This document shows, one piece after another, positions 48,487-57,049 of a DNA stretch of 64,000 nucleotides. Source of the stretch: Arthrobacter sp. zg-Y844 (GTDB taxonomy: Bacteria; Actinomycetota; Actinomycetes; Actinomycetales; Micrococcaceae); contig NZ_JANFLS010000002.1 of the NCBI RefSeq assembly GCF_024385465.1, positions 248,001-312,000 on the forward strand, read 5' to 3'. Position 1 is the first letter of the stretch. Each line of letters starts with the position of its first letter. The position numbers were made by a program, and so were the translations under genes. The notes beneath the pieces were generated by a model. It made no database searches and was not told the origin of the DNA. It saw nothing but the letters and a program-made list of their open reading frames with translations.

Positions 48487-49623
48487 ATGGACTGGCTCGA
48501 ACGGCTCGCATCGCGGGCCAGGGGACGGCAGCGGGAAACCGCGGCCGTCCCCGGGCCGTCCGTGGGAGTGGTGACCGATTCGGCGTCGGCACTGCCGGCT
48601 GGCTGGGCGGACGCGGCCAACGCCGCTGATTTTGTCCGGGTGGTTCCCATGCCCGTGATGATCGGGGACCAGATCTACGGCGAAGGATCTGCGGACCTGA
48701 TTCCGGCCCTTGCACTGGCGATGGCACAGGGCCATGAAGTGCGGACCTCCCGGCCGGCGCCGGGGCAGTTCGAAGCGGCCTACCGCGAGCTGGCTGCCGC
48801 CGGGTGCACCTCCATAATTTCCATCCATCTCTCCGGTCAGCTCTCAGGCACGGTGGACTCCGCCCGGCTGGCCGCCCGGACCGCCGGAATTCCGGTGGAG
48901 GTCATCGACAGTGCGACGGCGGCCATGGGCCTCGGTTTTGCCGTGGCGGCCGCGACGGAGAGCGCCCGGTCCGGTTCCTCCGCGGCGGAGGTCGCGGCAT
49001 GCGCCCGTTCGGTAGCGGTCGATGCAACCATCCTCTTTTACGTCCCCAGCCTGGACCAGCTGCGCCGGGGCGGACGGATTGGTGCAGCTGCCGGCTGGCT
49101 GGGCACCCTGCTTGCCGTGAAGCCGATCCTGGTGGTCCGCGACGGCATGGTCCTTCCGCTGGAACGGGTGAGGACCGCGCCCAAAGCCCTGGCACGGCTG
49201 GCCGAACTCGTGCAGCAGGACATTGCCGGGCGCGACGGGAAAGTCCGCGCCGCGGTGCACCACTTCGGTAACGCCGCTGAAGCCGAACGGCTGGCCGGGA
49301 TCATCGGCGCCGCCGCGCCCGAGGTGGAGTTCCTCCTCTGCCCGCTGCCCGCCGTCCTGGCCGCGCATGCGGGGCTGGGGGTGCTGGCCGTGGCGGTTGC
49401 CGGAGACGGGAGTGATGGAGGCCGGAGTGATCCTTCCGGTCCGGGCGCGGAACCTGCCGGTACCCGTGCGCCGACGGACGGGACCGCCGCGGAAGATGAG
49501 GGCTGCCGCATGGACAACGACAACACAGCCGGGAAACCGGCGGCCAAAGGTCCGGCATCCCGGACCAGGTCCGCCGGACTCAAAGCCAGGGGCAATAAGA
49601 CTTCCGGCGGCGCCAAGAATTAG
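48487..49623 (+). CDS. DegV family protein (fatty-acid-binding) with disordered C-terminal tail
   Basis: The protein is 378 residues long. The DegV fold covers about 20-300: VGVVTDSASALPAGW, IHLSGQLSGTVDSARLAA, VIDSATAAMGLGFAV, FYVPSLDQLRRGGRIGAAAGWLG and VKPILVVRDG. DegV/FakB proteins bind a fatty acid and present it to a kinase; no fakA-like gene is visible here. The last 75 residues are low-complexity, first acidic/Gly (GDGSDGGRSDPSGPGAE) and then basic (RTRSAGLKARGNKTSGG). ATG 48487 lies 12 bases after leuS, with only a weak ribosome site. Confidence 0.88.
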   Translation: MDWLERLASRARGRQRETAAVPGPSVGVVTDSASALPAGWADAANAADFVRVVPMPVMIGDQIYGEGSADLIPALALAMAQGHEVRTSRPAPGQFEAAYRELAAAGCTSIISIHLSGQLSGTVDSARLAARTAGIPVEVIDSATAAMGLGFAVAAATESARSGSSAAEVAACARSVAVDATILFYVPSLDQLRRGGRIGAAAGWLGTLLAVKPILVVRDGMVLPLERVRTAPKALARLAELVQQDIAGRDGKVRAAVHHFGNAAEAERLAGIIGAAAPEVEFLLCPLPAVLAAHAGLGVLAVAVAGDGSDGGRSDPSGPGAEPAGTRAPTDGTAAEDEGCRMDNDNTAGKPAAKGPASRTRSAGLKARGNKTSGGAKN

Positions 49624-49660
49624 CCCCCGCAATTGCGGCCGGTACGTGAAAACCGGGTGC

Positions 49661-49666
49661 TATAGT
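49661..49666 (+). promoter_or_regulatory. Promoter of the Ter-family gene
   Basis: TATAGT preceded by TGC is a good extended -10 box, 38 bases before the ATG at 49705. No clear -35 is visible. Confidence 0.5.
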
Positions 49667-49704
49667 GAGCGAAAAATTTGCCCCTATTGAAAGCGATTAC
49701 CGCT

Positions 49705-50355
49705 ATGGCACCGTTTGGATTCGGCAAGAACAATGAAACTGCTCCGGCCGCTCCGGCTGTAGACCTTGGAAAGAAAGCCGGTGCTATTTCCCTTGAAAAG
49801 GGGAACCGGGTCACCATTGAAAAAACACCGGTAGTCACGGCCCGCTGCGAATGGTCGTCCAACACCGACTATGACCTTTACGCACTGGTCATCCTCAAGG
49901 ATGGAACAGAGCTGGTTTGTTCCACATTCGGCTCCGAGGCCCAGCCGGTTCCCACGCCGGAACTGCTCGGGGGTGCCGTCCGTCATCTTGGCGATGTTGG
50001 TCGCGGGCAGAACGGCAAGGCGCAGGAAACCATTGAAATCAAGCTGACCGACGAGATTGAAGCCGTCGTTCCGATTGCTTACTCAGCCCAGTCCAACGGT
50101 ATGGGCTCTTTCCGTAAGTACGGGGTTTCCCTGGGGATCGACAACGGTTCGGGAACCAGCGTAACTATCGATTCGGCGAACGCTTCCAAGCGCATGAGTG
50201 TGTTCACTGTTGCCATCGGAGTTATTCGCAATACGGCCGAAGGGGTTGTCGTTGAGTCGCTGGAGACTTATTCAAAGTCACTGAGTGAATTCCGTCCGGC
50301 CTGGCAGAACGGCCAGGTTGTTATGGACGCAGGCTCCAAGAACATCTTCAAGTAA
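49705..50355 (+). CDS. Ter-family (tellurium resistance/stress response) protein
   Basis: The 216-residue protein has a TerD-like domain: ISLEKGNRVTIE, EWSSNTDYDLYALVILKDG (equivalent of the calcium-binding DLDLSA loop), AQETIEIKLTDEIEAVVPIA, and NASKRMSVFTVAIGVIRNT. It is closest to the TerA-like stress proteins of actinobacteria. The rest of a ter cluster is absent. ATG 49705 is chosen because homology starts there; a TTG at 49678 is in frame. Third codon positions are clearly richer in A and T than in flanking genes, which may indicate acquisition. Confidence 0.8.
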   Translation: MAPFGFGKNNETAPAAPAVDLGKKAGAISLEKGNRVTIEKTPVVTARCEWSSNTDYDLYALVILKDGTELVCSTFGSEAQPVPTPELLGGAVRHLGDVGRGQNGKAQETIEIKLTDEIEAVVPIAYSAQSNGMGSFRKYGVSLGIDNGSGTSVTIDSANASKRMSVFTVAIGVIRNTAEGVVVESLETYSKSLSEFRPAWQNGQVVMDAGSKNIFK

Positions 50356-50593
50356 ATCCGAAACCGGATTGATGCAGGCGCCGAGAGGTTCTGTTTCATC
50401 CGGACCGGATCCGGGAGGCCTTGAAGTCCTGGATCGTGAGCGGGGAACGGTGGGGAACCGCAAAGGTTCAGGAGTGGCCGCGGGAAATGGACGGCCGCTT
50501 GTCTCGTCCTCAACAATGCCGTCTCTGAGCGGCGGCTGGCCTTGGTCCGTCCACCGGCCTCAACACCGTGGAACCCCGGCGGGTGGCGATAGC

Positions 50594-50599
50594 TAGTTT
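50594..50599 (+). promoter_or_regulatory. Candidate leaderless promoter of comEA
   Basis: TAGTTT ends six bases before the comEA ATG at 50606, and no Shine-Dalgarno is present. The 250-bp gap before it holds only a weak AATCCG/CGGATT hairpin at 50355-50370, next to the Ter gene stop. Confidence 0.4.
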
Positions 50600-50605
50600 T
50601 GTCCC

Positions 50606-51442
50606 ATGGCACAGCATCGTTGGGATACCTCGGACGTCCATGTCCCTGATCTGCAGGGGGTGGAGCCGTCGGGCGATTCTCACCCCGGAAGTAGGCGCCG
50701 GTGGGCATTCTCCCTGCCGGCAGCGGTGCTGGCGGTGTGTTTGTTGCTGGGCAGCGGTGCGGCGATCGTACTGTTCCGGGACCGAGGTCCGGTTCCGGTG
50801 GCCAGCATCGATCTGTCCCCACCTGCCGCCGACCCGTCATCTGCCTTGGTTGCGTCAGCGCCCGCTGAAGGCAGCGGCAGCCCGCGGGGCACTTCGTCTC
50901 CTGCATCCGCGACCCCGGCGCCTTCGGCTGTGCCGTCAAATCCGGGGGAGCCCGGCGGGGGTCCGGCAACCACGGTGGTTCACGTGGCTGGAGCCGTACA
51001 GCGCCCGGGGGTCGTCCGATTGGCGCCGGGCAGCCGGATTGTTGACGCCGTTGAAGCCGCCGGTGGAACGGCAGCCGATGCGGACCTCGCCGGAGTGAAT
51101 CTCGCGGCCCTGGTGGAGGACGGCGCGATGGTGCTTGTTCCGAGGATCGGGGAGAACCCGCCGCGCACTGCCGGCACAGGAGGACCTGCGGCGGATGGCA
51201 GCGCATCCGGTGCGGCTGGTTCCGGAGCACGGGCTGAAGACGGCGCTTCGGGCAGCGTCAACCTGAACACGGCAGACTCGACCCGGCTTCAAACCCTGCC
51301 GAGGGTCGGGCCGGTGCTGGCCGAGCGGATCATCGCGTGGCGGACCGAGCACGGCAGGTTCAGCCGGCCCGAAGATCTTGACGCCGTTCCCGGGATCGGG
51401 GAAGCGATGATGGCTGCGTTGCTCCCACTGGTCACCGTCTAG
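50606..51442 (+). CDS. comEA: ComEA-type DNA-binding protein (SLBB plus helix-hairpin-helix)
   Basis: The 278-residue protein has one membrane helix (about 35-57, FSLPAAVLAVCLLLGSGAAI) and a Ser/Pro/Ala-rich extracellular linker. An SLBB domain follows near 124-175 (VVHVAGAVQRPGVVRLAPGS), then a C-terminal double helix-hairpin-helix (SVNLNTADSTRLQTLPRVGP and AVPGIGEAMMAAL). ComEA binds incoming DNA in transformable bacteria. comEC begins ten bases after the stop. Both competence genes look intact, but many actinobacteria carry them without known competence. Confidence 0.92.
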   Translation: MAQHRWDTSDVHVPDLQGVEPSGDSHPGSRRRWAFSLPAAVLAVCLLLGSGAAIVLFRDRGPVPVASIDLSPPAADPSSALVASAPAEGSGSPRGTSSPASATPAPSAVPSNPGEPGGGPATTVVHVAGAVQRPGVVRLAPGSRIVDAVEAAGGTAADADLAGVNLAALVEDGAMVLVPRIGENPPRTAGTGGPAADGSASGAAGSGARAEDGASGSVNLNTADSTRLQTLPRVGPVLAERIIAWRTEHGRFSRPEDLDAVPGIGEAMMAALLPLVTV

Positions 51443-51452
51443 CAGTTGACCA

Positions 51453-54290
51453 ATGTCCAGCCGGGAAACGAGCAGGTGGTCGCGGTACGTCGCGTCGGCG
51501 TTGGATCCGGATGCGCAGCCCTCGGGTCCGCAGGACACCGGCAGCCAGGCAGCAGGTGACGGGGAGCCGGACGCGGGGCGCGGCGCGGCCGTTGGCGGGC
51601 CGTGGGAGAGGATCCGGGCCGGAATCGGCAGGGCACGGGAAGCCTGGGACAACCGGGAAGCTGCGTCCGCTGACGTGCCTCCGCCGCTCCGCGAACTGCG
51701 GCTCCTGCCTGCGGCAGCAACGGTATGGGCCGCAGCCTTTGCCGCGGTCCGGTTACCGCCGCCGGCGGGATGGGCTGTGGCAGGCTCCGCCGCTGTTTTG
51801 GCGGTCCTTCTGGTCCTGGCAGCATCACGCGGGCAGGTCCGGGATCTACGGGGAGGAAGCACCCGCCCGGCAACATCCCGGAGGACGCCGCACCGCGGCC
51901 GCAGAAGCAGACCCGTGCACACCGGCGCCGCGGCGTTCCTGCGAGGGGCCGCTGTCCCGGCCGCGGCGGCAGCACTGGTCTGTGCCGGCGCAACGGCCGG
52001 CTTGGCGGTACGCGCCGGCGGACCTATCTCCGGGCTCATCGCCGAAGAATCCGCCATCACTGCAGAACTGCGGGCCGTATCGGATGCACGGCCTGCGGCG
52101 GCGGACCGGTTTTCGGGAAAGCCGCGTTACCTCATTGACGCCGTGGCGGAATCGGGCACTGCGGACGGCCAGCGGTTCGGCACTTCGGCGACGCTCCTGG
52201 TTGTCGGCGGGGAGGATTATGCCCCCATCAGGTTGGGGGACCGGTTCAGCAGTGCCGGCTCCCTGCAGCCTCTTCCGGCAGGAGACCGGAACCTTGCCCT
52301 CCTGCGGGCTGCCGTTCCGCCCGAGGTCACGCCTGCCGGCGGCTGGTACGCAGCGACGGCAGGACTCCGCGGAGCCTTTGTCCGGGTGGCCGAAGACCGC
52401 GGTGCGGACGTGGAGGGACTGCTTCCGGGCATGGTGCTCGGTGACCGGGGCGCCCTCGATCCGGGCCTGGAGCAGGCGATGAAGAATACCGGCCTGACCC
52501 ATCTGACAGCTGTCTCGGGCGCCAACTGCAGCTATCTGCTGGCATTCATCTTCCTGAGCGCCCGGGCGCTGCGGATGCCGCGGGCCCCGGCGGTGCTGCT
52601 GGCCTTGACCGGGCTGACGGCGTTCGTGCTCCTGGTAAGGCCGGATCCCAGTGTGCTGCGCGCAGCGGTTATGGGCGGACTGGGTACCCTCGCCGTGCTC
52701 TCCGGACGGGGACGTCTTTCGGCAGCATTGCTCTTCCTGTCGATCTCCGTACTGCTGTGCATTGATCCCTGGTTGTGCGGAAGCTACGCGTTCATCCTGT
52801 CAGTCTGCGCGACGCTGGGTCTTATTGTCTTGGGACCGCATCTGGTGCGGGTGCTGTCGCTGCGCCTGCCCCGCTGGTTGGCAGCGGCCCTGGCCATACC
52901 CGTCGCAGCGCAGCTGTTTTGCTCCCCGGTCCTGGTGCTCCTGCAACCTCAGCTGCCGGTGTATTCGGTTCCTGCGAATCTGGTGGCTGCGCCCGTTGTT
53001 CCTGCCGTGACGATTGCCGGGATGCTTGCCGTCGCGCTGGTGGGTGCAGCTCCGGCGCTGGCGACGCCGCCGCTCCTGCTTGCGGCCGCCGGAGCCTGGT
53101 GGGTGGCTAAAACTGCCCGGTTCTTTGAGTCCGTTCCCGGTGCGTTGGCGGCCTGGCCGGAGGGCAGCCTGGGCGTGGTGCTCATGGGCCTGTGTGCGGG
53201 TACGGCCGTAGTTGGCATCCTGTATCTCTCGCGGAGCGCAGGCGGCGGGATATTCCTGGAACGGTCGGAACGGGCGGAACGGGCGAACGCAAAGGACGGG
53301 GAGGACGAAGCGGACCAGGGGGACAGGGATGCCGGGTCCCGGCGTCGGGGTTCAGGAACCAACCGGCAGGCAGGCTCCGCAGAGTGGCCCAGCCCCCGCC
53401 GGCGCTGGGTAGCGGCAGGTGCAGCCGCTTCGCTGGTCCTGCCGGCCGGTGCGGTCCTTGCTGTCCGTGCGCTGCAGGGAGAACGGGGCGAGGAGGATGA
53501 GTGGATGGTGGCCGCCTGCGACGTCGGGCAGGGGGACGGGTTCGCGATCCGTGCGGGTCCGGACAGTGCGGTGGTGATCGATGCCGGCGGAGAGCCCGAC
53601 CCCATGGATGCCTGCCTTGATCGGCTGGGGGTGCGGACCGTTGAGTTCCTCGTGTTCACTCATGCCCACCTGGACCATTACGGCGGTGCTGCCGGAGTGC
53701 TTTCCGGACGGTCCGTGCTGCAGGTGGGCTACTCGTCGGCGGATCGGGAACTGCCGGAGAATCTGACCGGGGTGTTGGCCGGAACGGCAGCACCCCGGAC
53801 ACGCCTGGCCCAGGGGATGGCGGGAACGGCCGGCCTCGTGCACTGGGAAGTCCTCTGGCCGCCGGCATCGGGCAGTGCGGTGCCCGTGGCCGGAGACGGG
53901 GAGGAGAACAATGCCAGTGCCGTCCTGCTGGTGACTGTCGGGGGTCCGGGGCAGGGGGAGCGGCCGCTGCGGATACTGTTCACCGGCGATGCCGAGGAGG
54001 AGGCCGCCGCAACGATTCTCGCAACACAGGCCAATCTTCGTGCCGGCGTCGACGTGCTGAAGGTGGCCCACCATGGGGCACGCAACGGCGGTGACGGCTG
54101 GTTCCGCGCAGTCCGACCGTCCCTGGCATTGATTTCCGTTGGTGCCGATAACGAGTACGGGCACCCGGCACCGGAAATCCTGGCGCAGCTCCGGTCTGCC
54201 GGCACCGGGGTGGCGCGGACGGACCAGCACGGCACGGTAGTGGTGGTCCGCGAAGGCAACGGTCTTGAGGTCCAGAGCCTGCCGCCGTAG
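51453..54290 (+). CDS. comEC: ComEC/Rec2-family DNA uptake channel with MBL domain
   Basis: The 945-residue protein has an N-terminal polar extension of about 80 residues, then membrane segments. An OB-like soluble region follows, then the Competence domain (GLTHLTAVSGANCSYLLAF near 350) with many further membrane helices. The C-terminal metallo-beta-lactamase domain has CDVGQGDGFAIRAG, THAHLDHYGG, LFTGDAEEEAAA and VAHHGARNG, so the nuclease-like motifs are intact. A charged disordered segment (ERSERAERANAKDGEDEAD) separates channel and MBL domain. No Shine-Dalgarno is evident; coupling with comEA is likely. Confidence 0.93.
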   Translation: MSSRETSRWSRYVASALDPDAQPSGPQDTGSQAAGDGEPDAGRGAAVGGPWERIRAGIGRAREAWDNREAASADVPPPLRELRLLPAAATVWAAAFAAVRLPPPAGWAVAGSAAVLAVLLVLAASRGQVRDLRGGSTRPATSRRTPHRGRRSRPVHTGAAAFLRGAAVPAAAAALVCAGATAGLAVRAGGPISGLIAEESAITAELRAVSDARPAAADRFSGKPRYLIDAVAESGTADGQRFGTSATLLVVGGEDYAPIRLGDRFSSAGSLQPLPAGDRNLALLRAAVPPEVTPAGGWYAATAGLRGAFVRVAEDRGADVEGLLPGMVLGDRGALDPGLEQAMKNTGLTHLTAVSGANCSYLLAFIFLSARALRMPRAPAVLLALTGLTAFVLLVRPDPSVLRAAVMGGLGTLAVLSGRGRLSAALLFLSISVLLCIDPWLCGSYAFILSVCATLGLIVLGPHLVRVLSLRLPRWLAAALAIPVAAQLFCSPVLVLLQPQLPVYSVPANLVAAPVVPAVTIAGMLAVALVGAAPALATPPLLLAAAGAWWVAKTARFFESVPGALAAWPEGSLGVVLMGLCAGTAVVGILYLSRSAGGGIFLERSERAERANAKDGEDEADQGDRDAGSRRRGSGTNRQAGSAEWPSPRRRWVAAGAAASLVLPAGAVLAVRALQGERGEEDEWMVAACDVGQGDGFAIRAGPDSAVVIDAGGEPDPMDACLDRLGVRTVEFLVFTHAHLDHYGGAAGVLSGRSVLQVGYSSADRELPENLTGVLAGTAAPRTRLAQGMAGTAGLVHWEVLWPPASGSAVPVAGDGEENNASAVLLVTVGGPGQGERPLRILFTGDAEEEAAATILATQANLRAGVDVLKVAHHGARNGGDGWFRAVRPSLALISVGADNEYGHPAPEILAQLRSAGTGVARTDQHGTVVVVREGNGLEVQSLPP

Positions 54291-54323
54291 ATCCGATAGA
54301 TCCCGTAGGTCCGGTAGGTTCCG
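54288..54323. repeat. 9-bp imperfect tandem repeat at the comEC stop codon
   Basis: Four units, TAGATCCGA, TAGATCCCG, TAGGTCCGG and TAGGTTCCG, follow one another starting at the comEC stop codon itself. The pattern is a short minisatellite; I see no regulatory meaning. Confidence 0.7.
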
Positions 54324-54342
54324 CTGAGGATCGGCAGCCGAG

Positions 54343-54396
54343 GGCCGCCGCCGGACGGAATACACGGCCGCCGCCGGACGGAAAATTGGCCGCCGA
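54343..54396. repeat. 18-bp direct repeat upstream of holA
   Basis: GGCCGCCGCCGGACGGAA occurs at 54343-54360 and 54366-54383, with a third partial copy (GGCCGCCGA) at 54388-54396. It lies in the 214-bp gap between comEC and holA. No promoter can be assigned with confidence there; TACCGT at 54401-54406 is a weak -10 candidate. Confidence 0.75.
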
Positions 54397-54504
54397 CCGG
54401 TACCGTGGCAATCTTGGAGGGAGGATATCCGCGGTGCGGATACCTTTCGATCCTTCGCCCCGGCAGGCCGGAAAGGCCGCCACACAATCCCAGGAGCACC
54501 AGCT

Positions 54505-55542
54505 GTGAATCCGGCAGTCCCTTCCAAACGCAGCTCCGGCAGTAAGTCCTCCGCAAGCAAGTCCTCAGCGACGGTCTCCTGGCGCGAGGTCGAACCCGCC
54601 CCGGTGGTCCTGCTGGCGGGCCCGGAGGACTATCTGGCCTCCCGGGCCCGGGACCGGCTGCGCGGGCTGCTCCGGGAGAAGCAGCCCGACACGGAGCTGG
54701 TGCACTTCGACGCCTCCACCTACGCCTCCGGGGAACTCACACTGCAGTCGAGCCCCTCGCTGTTCGGCGAGGCCAAACTTATCGAGGCCGTGAATCTCGC
54801 GTCGATGAACGAGGATTTCCTCACCGAAACGCTGGCCTATTTGAAGGATCCGTCCCCGGATGCCGTTCTGGTGCTGCACCACGCGGGCGGCAACCGCGGC
54901 AAGAAGCTGCTGGATGCGGTTAAGGCTGCCGGAGCCCCCGTCGTGGAGTGCCAGCCCTTCAAGAAGGATGCTGAGAAGCTGGACTTCGTCACTTCGGAGT
55001 TCCGCACTGCCCGTCGCAGGATCGACCCGGGCGCGGCCCGGGCGCTGGTAAACGCCGTCGGGTCAAGCCTCTCCGAGCTTGCAGCATCCTGCCAGCAGCT
55101 GATCAGTGATTCCACCGGCGAGGTCACCGAGGAACTGGTGGAGCGCTATTACGGTGGCCGGGTCGAGGCCACGGCCTTTAAAGTCGCCGACGCCGCCCTG
55201 GCCGGGCGCGCTGCCCAGGCGCTGTCCATGCTCCGGCACGCGCTGGATACCGGCGTGGATCCGGTGCCGCTGGTCGGCGCCCTGGCCATGAAAGTCCGGG
55301 CCGTAGCCCGGGTGGCCAATCTGCGTGGCTCCTCTGCCTCGATGGCCAAGGAACTGTCCATGGCGCCGTGGCAGGTGGACCAGGCTCGACGGGATGCCCA
55401 GCGGTTTACCTCGGAGTCCCTGATCGAAGCTGTCCAGGCCCTCGCCGAAGCGGATGCACAGGTCAAGGGCGCCGGACGTGATCCGGTGTACGCCGTGGAA
55501 CGGGCCGTCACCGTCATAGCCCTGGCAGCCTCCGGGCGCTAG
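54505..55542 (+). CDS. holA: DNA polymerase III delta subunit
   Basis: The 345-residue clamp-loader subunit opens the sliding clamp. Recognisable segments are PVVLLAGPEDYLASRARDRL at the N-terminus, VLVLHHAGGNRGKKLLDAVK, VECQPFKKDAEKLDFV and the C-terminal AWQVDQARRDAQRF-like region PWQVDQARRDAQRFT. A Ser/Lys-rich N-terminal extension of about 25 residues precedes the fold. GTG 54505 follows AGGAG by about nine bases. The order comEA-comEC-holA-rpsT is conserved in actinobacteria. Confidence 0.95.
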   Translation: MNPAVPSKRSSGSKSSASKSSATVSWREVEPAPVVLLAGPEDYLASRARDRLRGLLREKQPDTELVHFDASTYASGELTLQSSPSLFGEAKLIEAVNLASMNEDFLTETLAYLKDPSPDAVLVLHHAGGNRGKKLLDAVKAAGAPVVECQPFKKDAEKLDFVTSEFRTARRRIDPGAARALVNAVGSSLSELAASCQQLISDSTGEVTEELVERYYGGRVEATAFKVADAALAGRAAQALSMLRHALDTGVDPVPLVGALAMKVRAVARVANLRGSSASMAKELSMAPWQVDQARRDAQRFTSESLIEAVQALAEADAQVKGAGRDPVYAVERAVTVIALAASGR

Positions 55543-55700
55543 GAGCAGTTAGCCCGCCGACACGCGCCGGCCCGGTTATGTCCGCAGGCGGGCACGCAGC
55601 CTGCCGCACCCGCATCCTCGGCTGCCCACCGGCCCGCCGGCATGCACCCGCACGGCTGTCCGAAACAGTCGAGAACAGTCCGGAAGCCGGCTTAAAACAA

Positions 55701-55732
55701 AGCGTGGCCGGTCCCGAAGGACCGGCCACGCT
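55701..55732 (-). terminator. Terminator of rpsT
   Basis: A 14-bp perfect stem (55701-55714 with 55719-55732) closed by a TTCG tetraloop on the minus strand is followed there by TTTGTTTT. It lies 28 bases beyond the rpsT stop and can also help to stop holA transcripts from the other side. Confidence 0.92.
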
Positions 55733-55759
55733 GAGTAAGTCTGTAATGCTGGCTGCTGG

Positions 55760-56020
55760 TTAGAGCGCGCTGACCTTCTTGGAGATGGCCGACTTGCGGT
55801 TGGCAGCGTTGTTCTTGTGGATTACGCCCTTGCTGACGGCCTTGTCCAGCTTGCGGCTGGCGGTCTTCAGCGCTTCGGCTGCTGCGTCCTTGTCGCTGGC
55901 CTTGACTGCGGCATCAACCTTGCTGATGACGGTCTTCAGCTCGGACTTCACCGAGTTGTTACGCTGACGCGCCTTCTCGTTGGTGAGGATGCGCTTCTTC
56001 TGGGACTTAATATTGGCCAC
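55760..56020 (-). CDS. rpsT: 30S ribosomal protein S20
   Basis: The 86-residue helical primary binding protein of 16S rRNA starts (M)[20 protein letters not shown] and ends [18 protein letters not shown], both characteristic. GTG at 56020 has a weak GAGAG site. It is monocistronic on the reverse strand between holA and the PemK-like gene, with a strong terminator. I cannot assign its promoter within the 174-bp upstream gap. Confidence 0.97.
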   Translation of the reverse strand: MANIKSQKKRILTNEKARQRNNSVKSELKTVISKVDAAVKASDKDAAAEALKTASRKLDKAVSKGVIHKNNAANRKSAISKKVSAL

Positions 56021-56194
56021 TTATAAACTCTCTTTGTATTGCGGACTTGGTCGGTGAGGGTATTTCAGCCCAGACATTGACTGAGCGGCGTGGGGATACC
56101 GTAATGGCGTCTGAACCAAAGTGCCCGTCGACCTGCGCGGACACACAGCAATAAATGTTAGCAGAGTTTGGGCTCCGGTAACTAAAGTGCCGGT

Positions 56195-56875
56195 TCAGCG
56201 TGCCGGGCGCATCACGGCCAGCCGACGGGCAACTGTCTGGAACACGTTCCTATCCATGATTGCACCTTCCCGGCGCACGCTGCCCGGTTCGAGCTGGAGG
56301 ACGCGGTCCAGCTTCACCTCACTGGGACGCCCCTTGCTGTCCCACGGGCCGGTGCCGACGTCGAGGTAGCGAGGGTCGGACCCGCTGCTGTTGTTCCGGT
56401 CCCGGCTGGTCATCATCAGGCCCAGCAACAGTCCGCCGCTTCGCCCGATCAGCAGGACCGGACGGTCCTTGCCCTGGCTGGGGTCATCTTCGTACGGGAC
56501 CCAGGCCCACACCACTTCGCCGGGATCGGGATCGCCGTCCGGCTGCGGGGCATAGACCGGGGTGACAGGACCGGCGTAGTCGCCGGCGTAACCCGAAGGG
56601 GCTGCTGCCGGAGCGGTCCGCGCGGATGACGACGGCGACGGCGACGGCGACGACTGCCGGGCAGCCGGGGTGCGCGGGGGAGTGGCCTTGGTCCCGGGGG
56701 AGGGCGACGGCGTCCGCCGGGTCTCCGGCGTTCGGCGGCTGTCCGGCGTTCGGGGACGAGCCGAACGGCCGGTTCCGCGGCTGCTTTCGGCAGGGCCGGC
56801 AGAGGAGGAAGCGGAGCGCAGCAGGCGCAGGGCCGAGCGGGCAAAGGAGGCAAAGGCGCGGGCGTTAAAGGGCAT
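56195..56875 (-). CDS. Orphan PemK/MazF-fold toxin-like protein with disordered N-terminus
   Basis: The 226-residue protein has a C-terminal PemK/MazF-like domain from about residue 115: PGEVVWAWVPYEDDPSQGKD, RPVLLIGRSGG, TSRDR and a closing VARRLAVMRPAR. The first 110 residues are low-complexity Ser/Pro/Arg/Thr (RTPSPSPGTKATPPRTP). No antitoxin gene is adjacent on either strand, so it is probably not a classical toxin-antitoxin module. Similar solitary genes are found beside lepA in related actinobacteria. The promoter fits a leaderless mRNA. It is divergent from lepA. Confidence 0.8.
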   Translation of the reverse strand: MPFNARAFASFARSALRLLRSASSSAGPAESSRGTGRSARPRTPDSRRTPETRRTPSPSPGTKATPPRTPAARQSSPSPSPSSSARTAPAAAPSGYAGDYAGPVTPVYAPQPDGDPDPGEVVWAWVPYEDDPSQGKDRPVLLIGRSGGLLLGLMMTSRDRNNSSGSDPRYLDVGTGPWDSKGRPSEVKLDRVLQLEPGSVRREGAIMDRNVFQTVARRLAVMRPAR

Positions 56876-56881
56876 GGCACT

Positions 56882-56887
56882 ACGTTA
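56882..56887 (-). promoter_or_regulatory. Leaderless promoter of the PemK-like gene
   Basis: TAACGT on the minus strand ends six bases before the ATG at 56875. No Shine-Dalgarno is present. Confidence 0.45.
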
Positions 56888-57049
56888 TGCTCCCGGCCAC
56901 GAAACCTCAGGTGCGTCCGGTTCCTGCTGCGGCAGGCAAACGTGGGAGACTGTTAACTCGATAGAACACCCACCAGACCGCCAGGACCAAGGACACCCGC
57001 GCACCGCGCCGCGTCCGGCTTGTCCCGGAACAGTAAAGGAACCGCCACA

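Noticed and set aside
45988-48828. Very long open frame (about 946 codons) antisense to leuS
   Set aside because: It is the complement of a GC3-biased gene, where antisense frames stay open by chance. The translation is low-complexity (many H, V, G, Q) with no domain, and leuS is certain.
54288-54396. CRISPR-like array between comEC and holA
   Set aside because: Units of 9 and 18 bp with no spacer-sized unique sequences and no cas genes; these are simple tandem repeats.
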